A DNA stretch of 64,000 nt from an uncultured Pseudoflavonifractor sp. (lineage in GTDB: Bacteria; Bacillota; Clostridia; Oscillospirales; Oscillospiraceae): NCBI RefSeq assembly GCF_944387805.1, contig NZ_CALXGI010000005.1:1-64000 (forward strand), given 5' to 3'. The notes beneath the pieces are model-generated. The model was not told the origin of the DNA. It was given only the letters and a program-made list of their open reading frames with translations, and made no database searches. Of the stretch, positions 23,499-30,801 are shown one piece after another (positions within the stretch are counted from its first letter, which is position 1; the number at the start of each line of letters is the position of its first letter). Both the position numbers and the translations under genes were made by a program.

Positions 23499-24933
23499 AC
23501 GGATCTATATCCTGCTGGGCGTGCTGGCAGTGGTTTGCATTGCCGCCTTCGCCGTCATGCAGTACCAGGAGCAGCAGGAGCTTATTCAGAACACTGACGA
23601 TATCATCCTGGAGGTGGACTCCGGCGCGGTCCAGTCCCTCTCCTGGAGCTACGACGGAGATACCCTGGCCTTCCACAGGGACGGTACCTGGCTCTACGAT
23701 GGGGACGAGGCCTTCCCTGTAGACGGGGAGAAGATCAACGAACTGCTGGAGACCTTCCAGGCCTTCGGCGCCGCCTTCATCATCCACGACGTCACCGACT
23801 TCGCCCAGTACGGCCTGGACGACCCCGTCTGCACCATCGGCCTGACCACCAAGGACACCAGCTATGAGATCCAGCTGGGGGATTACAGCACCATGGACGC
23901 CCAGCGGTATGTCTCCATCGGGGACGGCAACGTATACCTGGTCCAGGAGGACCCGCTGGACACCTTCGATGTGGAACTCAGCGACCTCATCGACAACGAC
24001 GAGACCCCCAGCTTTGACCGGGTGGAGTCCATTCAGTTCACCGGCAGCGACTCCTATCAGGTCATTTATCAGGAGGACAGCGGCTACTCCTGCTGTGCCG
24101 GCGACGTGTACTTCAAAGAGCAGGACGGGACGTACCTGCCCCTGGACACTTCCCTGGTGGACAGCTACCTGAGCGGCATCACCAGCCTGAGCCCCACCGA
24201 CTATGTGACCTATAACGCCGCCGAGGAGGACCTGGCCACCTACGGCCTGGACAATCCGGAACTGACCGTGGCCGTCACCTACACCCCCGCGGGAGACGAG
24301 GACAGCGGGGAGACCGCCGAGCCCCTGGTCTTTACCATCAGTATCAGCCGTGACCCCGAGGAGCGGAGCGCAGCGGAGGAGGCGGAGCGTACTGAGGAGG
24401 CGGAGCGTACTGAGGAGGCGGAGCGTACTGAGGAGGACGACGCCGCCGGCATCACCGCCTATGTGCGCATCGGCGCGTCTAAGATCATCTACCAGATCAC
24501 CGGTGCCCAGTACAAGGAGCTGATGGCCGCCTCCTACAACGATCTGCGGCACCAGGAGGTGTTCTGCGCCGACTTTTCCGACGTGACCGGCCTGGACATC
24601 ACCCTGGAGGACACGGTCTATACCATCACCTCCGAGGGCGCCGGCGACAGCAGAACCTTCTCTTACAATGGTGAGGAGATTGAGATTGCCGACCTGCAGG
24701 ACGCTCTGGAGGCAATAACCGCCTCCAGATTCACCGACGAGAACCCCGCCCAGAAGGAGGAAATCAGCCTGACGGTTCATCTGGACAACGAGAATTTCCC
24801 GGAGATCCGAATCCAGCTGTACCGCTTCGACGGAGAGCAGTGTCTGGCCGTGGTGGACGGCAAGCCTGTCTCCCTGGTCTCCCGCTCCTCTGTGGTGGAC
24901 CTCATCGAGGCGGTCAACGCCATCGTCCTCTAA
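23485..24933 (+). CDS. DUF4340 domain protein of the GldAFG-like operon
   Basis: A 482-residue protein with an N-terminal membrane anchor (residues ~6-24, IYILLGVLAVVCIAAFAVM) and a long extracytoplasmic part made of two similar beta-rich halves (SLSWSYDGDTLAFHRDGTWLY; TITSEGAGDSRTFSYNGEEI), as in DUF4340 proteins, which are regular partners of GldG in these operons. Around residues 292-317 there is an acidic tandem repeat, EEAERT three times, encoded by identical 18-bp units; neighbouring homologues would be expected to differ here. It is the last gene of the operon, and a bidirectional terminator follows. Confidence 0.82.
   Translation: MKRAKRIYILLGVLAVVCIAAFAVMQYQEQQELIQNTDDIILEVDSGAVQSLSWSYDGDTLAFHRDGTWLYDGDEAFPVDGEKINELLETFQAFGAAFIIHDVTDFAQYGLDDPVCTIGLTTKDTSYEIQLGDYSTMDAQRYVSIGDGNVYLVQEDPLDTFDVELSDLIDNDETPSFDRVESIQFTGSDSYQVIYQEDSGYSCCAGDVYFKEQDGTYLPLDTSLVDSYLSGITSLSPTDYVTYNAAEEDLATYGLDNPELTVAVTYTPAGDEDSGETAEPLVFTISISRDPEERSAAEEAERTEEAERTEEAERTEEDDAAGITAYVRIGASKIIYQITGAQYKELMAASYNDLRHQEVFCADFSDVTGLDITLEDTVYTITSEGAGDSRTFSYNGEEIEIADLQDALEAITASRFTDENPAQKEEISLTVHLDNENFPEIRIQLYRFDGEQCLAVVDGKPVSLVSRSSVVDLIEAVNAIVL
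24376..24436 (+). repeat. 18-bp tandem repeat inside the DUF4340 gene
   Basis: Three identical copies of GAGGAGGCGGAGCGTACT (24376-24393, 24394-24411, 24412-24429) and a partial fourth, preceded by a degenerate copy at 24358-24375. The unit length keeps the frame. Confidence 0.95.
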
Positions 24934-24948
24934 TCTGCCTGCAAACAC

Positions 24949-24984
24949 AAAAAACCAGGATCGCTCTTGCGGTCCTGGTTTTTT
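24949..24984. terminator. Bidirectional terminator
   Basis: AAAAAACCAGGA pairs with TCCTGGTTTTTT around an inner CGC/GCG extension; oligo-U on both strands. It separates the DUF4340 gene from the converging sensor kinase. Confidence 0.9.
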
Positions 24985-24987
24985 GTA

Positions 24988-26211
24988 TTACAGCTTGACC
25001 CGGAAGCGGATGGCCCGTCCCTCCAGACTGGAGACGGTGATCTCACCCCTGTGCTTCTCCGCAATGGCCTTGGCAATGGACAGCCCCACACCAAAGCCGC
25101 TGCCGTAGGTTCTGGCTTTGTCGGCCCGGTAGAACCGGTCAAACAGGCGGTCCAGCTGAATGCTGTCCACTGCCGCATAACTGTTTTCCAGCGTCAGCAC
25201 CGGTCGCCGCCCGCCGGACAGCCCCACCCTGATGGTACCATCCCTGTCACAGTACTTCACTGCGTTGTCCATCAGGATGGAGATGAGCTGGCGGACAGCC
25301 GCCTCGTCCCCGGTGCAGCTCACCCCAGGCGGCACGTCCTGCTCCAGGGTTATCCCCCTCTCCCGGATGGTCCCGGCAAAGGCTGCCGCCGTCTCACTCA
25401 CCGCCTCACTCAGACTGAAGGGGCGCATCTCCAGGGTACTCTGGTCCTCGTCCATTCGGCTGAGCATCACCAGCCGGTTCACCAGCCCGGCCATGATGCC
25501 TGTCTCCTCCCGGATGTCGCTGAGCCATTCATTGGGGCCGCTCTCCGACTCCATAATGTCCAGATTGGTCTGAATCAGGGTCAGAGGCGTTTTGAGCTCG
25601 TGGTTTGCGTCGGTGATGAACTGCTTCTGCTTCTGGTAACTCTCCACAGCGGGCTTCACCGCCTGTTTGGAGAACAAAATTACCAGCAGCAGCACCACTA
25701 CGCTGCCCGCGATGAACACTGAAGAGGCAGTCAGCAGGAAGCGCTGATTCGGCTCCCTGGTGTCCGCGCCATTGATGAACACCACCGCAGTGCCGTCGGC
25801 TGCGGGGTACACCTTGTAACGGAAATTCTCGAGCCACCCCCGCTCCTTCCCCTTCTCTAGGGCAGCGGCGGCGTATGCCTGGGCCTCCTCCTCACTGACG
25901 CTGGCGATGGCCCGGATATCCACCGAGAGCAGCTCCCCTTCTCCGTCGAAGCGCACGGTGAAGAACCGGGTGGTAAAGGGGGACTCCTGATTCACCCCTT
26001 CCGGCGGAAGAATCTGTCCCGCCTCCGGCCCGAACTGCTCAAAGTCCGGGAAAATACCGTCGTTTTCTGACACCAGGTCGGCCAGCGTGTCCAGCCGGGC
26101 GCTGGTCTGGACCTCGGTAAACAGATAGATGGCGGCAAAAAGCACAAAGAACACCGTCACAAAAGACAGCATGCAGAGCCGGATGAATTTCTTTCTCAGC
26201 CGGTCAATCAT
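24988..26211 (-). CDS. Sensor histidine kinase
   Basis: A 407-residue membrane kinase. TM1 (residues 8-31) and TM2 (157-180) flank a ~125-residue extracellular sensor domain. The HisKA segment carries FITDANHELKTPL with His204 as phospho-acceptor; the ATPase domain has the N-box LISILMDNAVKY and the G2 box YGSGFGVGLSIAKAIAEKH. The G1 box (DxGxGI) is not recognisable: the expected place reads LENSYAAVDSIQLDRLFDRFYRAD. A HAMP domain is absent. The start ATG (26211) overlaps the response-regulator stop (ATGA). The frame is open further upstream but inside the regulator gene. Signal unknown. Confidence 0.92.
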   Translation of the reverse strand: MIDRLRKKFIRLCMLSFVTVFFVLFAAIYLFTEVQTSARLDTLADLVSENDGIFPDFEQFGPEAGQILPPEGVNQESPFTTRFFTVRFDGEGELLSVDIRAIASVSEEEAQAYAAAALEKGKERGWLENFRYKVYPAADGTAVVFINGADTREPNQRFLLTASSVFIAGSVVVLLLVILFSKQAVKPAVESYQKQKQFITDANHELKTPLTLIQTNLDIMESESGPNEWLSDIREETGIMAGLVNRLVMLSRMDEDQSTLEMRPFSLSEAVSETAAAFAGTIRERGITLEQDVPPGVSCTGDEAAVRQLISILMDNAVKYCDRDGTIRVGLSGGRRPVLTLENSYAAVDSIQLDRLFDRFYRADKARTYGSGFGVGLSIAKAIAEKHRGEITVSSLEGRAIRFRVKL

Positions 26212-26882
26212 GTCTCCTGCTCCAGAATATATCCGGCGTTGCGGACCAAGCGGATGGACACGGGGGCTTTCAGCGCCGCCAGCTTTTTCCGTAAATTTGA
26301 GATGTGCACCCACACCACACTGATATCCACCTCGCTGTCCCACCCCCACACATGGGACATGAACTCGTCAGTGGCGACAATGAAATTGGGGCGCTGGATC
26401 AGCATCTCCATAATTTGAAACTCCCTGCCGCTGAGGGTCTGACTCTTCCCTCTGCAGCTGAGCTCGTAGGTGGACCGGTTGAGCGTCAGCTCCCCTACCT
26501 GTACCAGGTCGGGCACGTAGTTGTCCTTTCGCCGCAGCATGGCCCGCACCCGGGCCAGCAACTCGGAGGTGGAGAAGGGTTTGGACAGGTAGTCGTCCGC
26601 CCCCGCGTCCAGCCCCTCCACCCGCTGCTCCACCTCGGTCCTGGCTGTCAGAAACAGGGCCGGTGTGGAGATGCCCTGTCCCCGGACGCTGCGCAGCACT
26701 GCAATGCCGTCCAGCCCGGGCATCATAACGTCCAGCACCATGCCGTCGTACTCCTCTGTCTCGGCATAGGCCAGGGCGTCCGTCCCGGTGGACACCGCGT
26801 CCACCATGTACCTGTTTTTCTCAAAGATGTGCTTGAGGGATTTCAGCAGCTTCAGATCGTCCTCCGCCACTAGCAGCCGCAT
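26208..26882 (-). CDS. OmpR-family response regulator
   Basis: A 224-residue two-domain regulator. The receiver domain has the acidic pocket AEDD (residues 7-9), phospho-acceptor Asp51 in LDVMMPGLDG, Thr in LTAR, and Lys in YLSKPFS. The C-terminal winged helix (residues ~128-222) has LSGREFQIMEMLIQRPN and VWVHISNLRKKL. It is the first gene of the regulator-kinase pair, with a near-consensus promoter upstream. Targets are not evident; the adjacent GldAFG-like ABC operon is a candidate by position. Confidence 0.95.
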   Translation of the reverse strand: MRLLVAEDDLKLLKSLKHIFEKNRYMVDAVSTGTDALAYAETEEYDGMVLDVMMPGLDGIAVLRSVRGQGISTPALFLTARTEVEQRVEGLDAGADDYLSKPFSTSELLARVRAMLRRKDNYVPDLVQVGELTLNRSTYELSCRGKSQTLSGREFQIMEMLIQRPNFIVATDEFMSHVWGWDSEVDISVVWVHISNLRKKLAALKAPVSIRLVRNAGYILEQET

Positions 26883-26959
26883 AAGCTCAACCCGCCTTTC
26901 CTGGGTGATGTTTTCTGAGCTGTGCGCCGCTTCTTTCCCGCTGTTTCTTTCCTGTGTCT

Positions 26960-26988
26960 ATTATAGTCTCCCGACGGAGCAGTATCAA
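26960..26988 (-). promoter_or_regulatory. Sigma-A promoter of the two-component system
   Basis: On the minus strand TTGATA (26988-26983), 17-base spacer, perfect TATAAT (26965-26960); 78 bases upstream of the regulator ATG. Confidence 0.8.
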
Positions 26989-27365
26989 CGCGCGAAGCAT
27001 TTCGTTTACAAAATGTTTTGATTTTCCCGGCCTTTAACCACAGATTTCACAGTTTATTCATCAAAAATTTTAGCACATCTCAGGCGCCGGGCCTTGTGCT
27101 GTATCTCCGGTCAAAAAACGGCCGTCCCTCCACCGCTCTGTCTACCTGCTCCACCCAGAAGCGGCCCCGGCGGCAGAAAGGAATTCCCCACCTGCCGCTG
27201 CTTTTTTATTCCATTGCAGAGAAAAGTCTGTTATACTGAAGGCATCCCCAGCGGTACAACGTCTGCCAATACGGGTCCATTGAACACAGAAAAGCCCCGG
27301 CGGCGGTGTGTCCAATCCCAGCGCTGACCTACGCCGCAAAATCCATCCGGAAAGGAGCTGAAAGC
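26989..27365 (+). other. Intergenic region before the phosphatase gene
   Basis: About 375 bases without a gene. Short open frames here lack ribosome sites and family similarity. A TATACT box at about 27234 on the plus strand may be the phosphatase -10 element, giving a ~125-base leader, but no good -35 is present. No other structure stood out. Confidence 0.4.
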
Positions 27366-28010
27366 ATGATCTACTGCATGTCCGACCTTCACGGCGAAGA
27401 GGACCGCTTTCACGCCATGCTGGAAAAAATTCAGTTCTCCGGTCAGGATGCGCTGTATGTCATTGGGGATGTCATCGACCGGAAGCCCGGCGGTGTACCC
27501 CTCCTCCAGGAGATTATGGCGGCGGATAACATGCATCTGCTGCTGGGCAACCATGAACAGATGTGCCTGGACACCCTGGGCCCCAACAGCGTCTACGGCA
27601 GCCGGGAGCTCTGGCGGCATAACGGCGGCAACTGCACTTACCGCCACCTGATATACATCTGCTCCCCCCAGGAGCGGCGGGACATTCTCAAATTTTTATC
27701 CTGCCTGCCCGACCATATGGAGCTGACCGTAGGGGAACGCGCCTTCCATCTGGTCCACGGTATGCCGTCGGAGGACCCGCACCGGCGGATTTGGGGACGG
27801 CCTGAGCGGGACACCCCAGCCCCCCTCCACGGCTGCACCGCCATCGTAGGCCATACCCCCACCTGCTTTCTCACCGGGCGGATGGACCAGCCCCTGTCCA
27901 TCTGGCACGGGGACGGGATCATCGATATTGACTGCGGCTGCGGCCACGCCAGCGAGCACCGGCGGCTCTCCTGCCTGCGGCTGGACGATATGGCCGAGTT
28001 CTATGTATAA
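27366..28010 (+). CDS. PPP-family metallophosphoesterase (Ser/Thr phosphatase-like)
   Basis: A 214-residue protein of the bacterial PPP phosphatase type. Metal-binding motifs are all present: SDLHGEEDRF (DxH) at residues 7-9, YVIGDVIDRKPGG (GDxxDR) at ~33-39, LLLGNHEQM (GNHE) at ~60-63, HLVHGMPS and IVGHTPT. This is the arrangement of PrpA/PrpB and related phosphoprotein phosphatases. An AAAGGAG ribosome site precedes the ATG at 27366; the frame is open 20 codons further up but without a start context. The physiological substrate is unknown. A strong hairpin terminator follows. Confidence 0.9.
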   Translation: MIYCMSDLHGEEDRFHAMLEKIQFSGQDALYVIGDVIDRKPGGVPLLQEIMAADNMHLLLGNHEQMCLDTLGPNSVYGSRELWRHNGGNCTYRHLIYICSPQERRDILKFLSCLPDHMELTVGERAFHLVHGMPSEDPHRRIWGRPERDTPAPLHGCTAIVGHTPTCFLTGRMDQPLSIWHGDGIIDIDCGCGHASEHRRLSCLRLDDMAEFYV

Positions 28011-28015
28011 AATCG

Positions 28016-28058
28016 AACGGGGACAGACAGCATCCCGGCTGTCTGTCCCCGTTTTCTC
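28016..28058. terminator. Terminator between phosphatase and exonuclease genes
   Basis: A 15-bp perfect stem (AACGGGGACAGACAG / CTGTCTGTCCCCGTT, 8-base loop) followed by TTCTCTT on the plus strand. Confidence 0.85.
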
Positions 28059-28634
28059 TTATCTCCGGCCGCTCCCCGCTCGAACGGTGCAAACCCGCTC
28101 CATGTCATAGGTGCGGATAAAAGACGCCACACTGGCCCCCACTTCCAGATAGCGGAGCAGGATCTCCCCGCAGGCCAGGCTGTCGCTGCCGGCATGGTGG
28201 TGGTCCAGTGCCAGCCCCAGATAATCGCTCACTGTGTCCAGCCTGTGGTTGGGCAGCCGGGGCAGCAGCCGGCGGCTCATCTGACAGGTGCAGGCATAGC
28301 GCACCGTGGGGCGCCAGCGGATGCCATAGTCTCGCAGGCACTTGGCCAGCACCGACATATCAAAGGGGGCGTTATGGGCAATGAGCAGGCCGCTGTCCAT
28401 CAGGGGCCCAATCTCCCGCCACAGCTCCGGAAAAGTGGGCTTGTCCGCCACCATCTCAGGGGTAATACCCGTCAGGGCAATATTGAACCGGTCAAAGCGC
28501 TGCTCCGGGTTCACCAGCGTGTAGTACTCCCCCGCAATCTTCCCCGCCTCCACCACTGCAATGCCGATGGCGCTCATGCGGTCGTTGGCGTAGTTGGGGG
28601 TCTCCACGTCAAAGGCGATATATCTGCCGTTCAT
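28059..28634 (-). CDS. DnaQ-like 3'-5' exonuclease
   Basis: A 191-residue DEDDh exonuclease. Exo I is IAFDVETPN (residues ~6-14), Exo II LIAHNAPFDMSVL near 97, and Exo III is represented by HHHAGSDSLACGEI near 157 with the catalytic His and Asp. It corresponds to the stand-alone epsilon-like exonucleases that process 3' ends in repair rather than to replicative proofreading subunits, since no polymerase domain is attached. The start ATG (28634) has a GGAGGAG ribosome site; the longer open frame into the upstream gene is not needed. Confidence 0.88.
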   Translation of the reverse strand: MNGRYIAFDVETPNYANDRMSAIGIAVVEAGKIAGEYYTLVNPEQRFDRFNIALTGITPEMVADKPTFPELWREIGPLMDSGLLIAHNAPFDMSVLAKCLRDYGIRWRPTVRYACTCQMSRRLLPRLPNHRLDTVSDYLGLALDHHHAGSDSLACGEILLRYLEVGASVASFIRTYDMERVCTVRAGSGRR

Positions 28635-28722
28635 CTCTTTCTCCTCCCGCGGCTGCGTCTCCGGTCCGGGGCTCCGTCCCGCGCCTGATTGTACCACAGC
28701 CCGGACGCCAGGGCAAGCCCGC

Positions 28723-29382
28723 TCAGAGATACCGCTGGGCAAACCGCTTCATGGGCTTGTTGACCTGCTTGGCTGTAAGCCCCACGCAGATGGCTGCCGC
28801 CACCGTGCCCTCCCGGACGCCGGTCAGCTTTCCCAGGAACAGGAAGGACAGAATGGCAGCCAGAACCACCAGCGTTACGTCAAAGCCCACCTTGGCATTG
28901 GCAAACTTCACACGGAAGGCCTTACACACGGCCAGAACCATGCCCTCGCCGGCCAGAGTGACCACCCCGGCAGTGACCTCAAAGCTGACGCCCACGCCCA
29001 CCAGCAGAATTCCGATTATGCACAGCACCCAGGCCGTGGGGTAAGAGGTGCAGGCGATGCCGCGGAGAACCCACACGCTGAAGTCAGTCAGTCCGCCGAA
29101 TATCAGGGCCACGGGCAGCTGGATGAGCTGGACAGGGTCATACTGCCTGCGCAGCAGCAGGATTTGCAGCACAATCAGCGTCACGTGCATGGCAATGGTG
29201 GCAGTACCGACAGTAAGCGGCGTAAACTGGCTGAGCACATAGGGCAGGCTGGAGATGGGCGACGTGCCCAGTCCCGCCTTAATGGAAAAGGCCACACCGA
29301 AGGCCATGATAACAAGGCCCACGCACAGCAGGATGTACCGCTTGACATACGCTTTGATTTTATTTTGAAGTTCCGTCTCCAT
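28723..29382 (-). CDS. YczE/YitT-like integral membrane protein
   Basis: A 219-residue protein with five or six membrane helices. It resembles the YczE/YyaS/DUF6198 group: YILLCVGLVIMAFGVAFSIKAGLGTSPISSLPYVLS at the N-terminus (the GLGTSPISSLPY motif is characteristic), a central LIFGGLTDFSVWVL, and a C-terminal LGKLTGVREGTVAAAICVGLTAK. Function is unproven; members are often paired with regulators and are suspected transporters. The ATG overlaps the marR stop by one base (TGATG), so it is the regulated partner of that MarR protein. Confidence 0.8.
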   Translation of the reverse strand: METELQNKIKAYVKRYILLCVGLVIMAFGVAFSIKAGLGTSPISSLPYVLSQFTPLTVGTATIAMHVTLIVLQILLLRRQYDPVQLIQLPVALIFGGLTDFSVWVLRGIACTSYPTAWVLCIIGILLVGVGVSFEVTAGVVTLAGEGMVLAVCKAFRVKFANAKVGFDVTLVVLAAILSFLFLGKLTGVREGTVAAAICVGLTAKQVNKPMKRFAQRYL

Positions 29383-29813
29383 CACCCGTTCTCCCTTCCG
29401 TCAGGTGACACCGACGCGTATACTTTTTCCAGCAGCACCCACAGCTGTTTTTGTTCCTCCGGCGTCAGCTGTGCCGCCGCCCGGGCGTCGGCACGGCGGA
29501 AGATGTCCGCCATCTGCGCTCCCAGCTTCTCCCCCTCCGGCGTCAGGGACACATAGAGGGACCGGCGGTTTCCGTCCCTCTGCTTCCGGCGGACCAGGCC
29601 GTCCCGCTCCATACGGAGCAGGATGCTGCCCACGGTGGCCTGTTCAATCTCACAGAAGGCTGCGATGCTCTTCTGATTGCACTCCCCCAGCGCCATCAGG
29701 CACTCCAGGATTTTAGGCTGTCCCGGCGACAGGCCCAGGGCCGCCGCCTCGCTCAAAATCCAGCGGTTCAGGTTGGTGTGAGTTTTCATCAGCAGGTAAT
29801 GCAGTGCGTCCAT
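29382..29813 (-). CDS. MarR-family transcriptional regulator
   Basis: A 143-residue winged-helix regulator: helices at the N-terminus (LHYLLMKTHTNLNRWI), the HTH region CNQKSIAAFCEIEQATVGSILLRMERDGLVRRKQRDGNRRSLYVSLTPEG with the wing RRKQRDGNRR, and C-terminal dimer helices. It is co-translated with the membrane protein gene downstream and probably represses its own promoter by binding the palindrome at 29828-29847. The ligand cannot be told from sequence. Confidence 0.93.
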   Translation of the reverse strand: MDALHYLLMKTHTNLNRWILSEAAALGLSPGQPKILECLMALGECNQKSIAAFCEIEQATVGSILLRMERDGLVRRKQRDGNRRSLYVSLTPEGEKLGAQMADIFRRADARAAAQLTPEEQKQLWVLLEKVYASVSPDGRENG

Positions 29814-29827
29814 ATCTGTTCTCCCGG

Positions 29828-29847
29828 ATAATAAGTTTTCTTATTAT
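29828..29847 (-). promoter_or_regulatory. Palindromic MarR operator
   Basis: ATAATAAG-TTTT-CTTATTAT, an 8-bp perfect dyad lying between the -10 box and the marR start codon; the right size and shape for MarR binding. Confidence 0.7.
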
Positions 29848-29857
29848 ATCGATGCTT

Positions 29858-29885
29858 ATTATAGTCCGGCGGCCTCATCTGTCAA
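29858..29885 (-). promoter_or_regulatory. Consensus sigma-A promoter of the marR operon
   Basis: On the minus strand perfect TTGACA (29885-29880), 16-base spacer and perfect TATAAT (29863-29858). A second TATAAT overlaps the operator at 29848-29843. Confidence 0.9.
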
Positions 29886-29897
29886 GTCCCGGACGCG

Positions 29898-29936
29898 CAG
29901 GCGCCCCGCTCTGCGTCGTGCAGAGCGGGGCGCCTG
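29898..29936 (-). terminator. Hairpin downstream of the rhamnose operon
   Basis: A 17-bp perfect stem (29898-29914 with 29920-29936, loop GTCGT) between rhaD and the marR promoter. Neither side has a U-run, so it may act as an RNA-end stabiliser or a U-less terminator. Confidence 0.55.
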
Positions 29937-29962
29937 TGTGCGCTATCTGCCTGTGAAAACGG

Positions 29963-30781
29963 TCAGTCCAGGTTCAGGAAATCTTTCCGGTAGTTGACGC
30001 CGAAGAATTCGGCCAGCTCCTGCATCTGGCTGTCCAGAATGGTGTTCTTCCGGGGCAGGTGGGCGGTGAGCATGTAGATCTGAGCCGCCTTCTCCACAGT
30101 CTCAATGAGGCCGAAGGTCTCGTCCAGGGTCTTGCCCGCACCGTAGATACCGTGCATCCCCCAGATAACCAGCCGGAACTCCTCCATCTTCTTCGCGGTG
30201 GCCTCGCCGATGGAGTTTGTGCCGCAGAGCATCCAGGGCAGCACGCCCACGCCGTCAGGGAACACGGCGATGCACTCGGTGCACATCTCCCACAGGGTGT
30301 GGGTGAACTTCTTCTCGTCCAGCTCATGGACATAGTTCATGGCCAGGGTGTAGGTGGGGTGGCTGTGCATGACCACCCGGTTCTCCGGGTCCACCTTCAG
30401 GCGGGCCATGTGGCTCATCAGGTGGGCGGGCAGTTCGGAGGTGAACTTGCCGCCGTCCTTATAGCCCCACAGCAGCTCGGCGGTGGTGCCGTCCTGGGCG
30501 ATGCGGATGATGCCCAGGTTGGTCTCCGGGTCCTTCTCCACATTCTTGAAGTACTTGCCGGTGCCGGTGACGATGAAGTACTTGCCAATGAGAGGCTTGG
30601 CGTCAAATCCGGTGGGAATGGTCCGGATCACCTTATTCAGGTCCAGATAATCGGCAACCTCCTCTTCAGGCAGTAAGTAGCTCAAATTGCCGCCGTTCCG
30701 CTCATCCCACCCCAGCCGGTACATGTTGGCAGTGGTGCTCTTCATCTCCTCCACAAAGGGAGCGGTCAGAATATCTTTCAT
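29963..30781 (-). CDS. rhaD: Rhamnulose-1-phosphate aldolase
   Basis: A 272-residue class II aldolase of the RhaD type; splits L-rhamnulose 1-phosphate into dihydroxyacetone phosphate and L-lactaldehyde. Visible features: GWDERNGGNLSYLLPE near residue 24, TGTGKYF near 72, the catalytic-Glu region FTSELPAHLMSH near 113-124, zinc-binding VVMHSHPTY near 137-145 and GMHGIYGAG near 208. Length equals the Escherichia coli enzyme. It is the last gene of the rhamnose operon, 20 bases after the fucO-type gene. Confidence 0.95.
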   Translation of the reverse strand: MKDILTAPFVEEMKSTTANMYRLGWDERNGGNLSYLLPEEEVADYLDLNKVIRTIPTGFDAKPLIGKYFIVTGTGKYFKNVEKDPETNLGIIRIAQDGTTAELLWGYKDGGKFTSELPAHLMSHMARLKVDPENRVVMHSHPTYTLAMNYVHELDEKKFTHTLWEMCTECIAVFPDGVGVLPWMLCGTNSIGEATAKKMEEFRLVIWGMHGIYGAGKTLDETFGLIETVEKAAQIYMLTAHLPRKNTILDSQMQELAEFFGVNYRKDFLNLD

Positions 30782-30801
30782 GGCGTTTCTTCTCTCCTAT
30801 C

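Noticed and set aside
24358..24436. CRISPR-like direct repeats
   Set aside because: The 18-bp units are contiguous with no spacers and lie in frame inside a gene; it is a coding tandem repeat.
23377..24948. Minus-strand open frame opposite the DUF4340 gene
   Set aside because: Shadow frame that reads LLSTLRLLSTLR across the tandem repeat; no family similarity.
27018..27239. Short plus-strand open frame in the gap before the phosphatase gene
   Set aside because: No ribosome site, no domain, and it overlaps the probable promoter.
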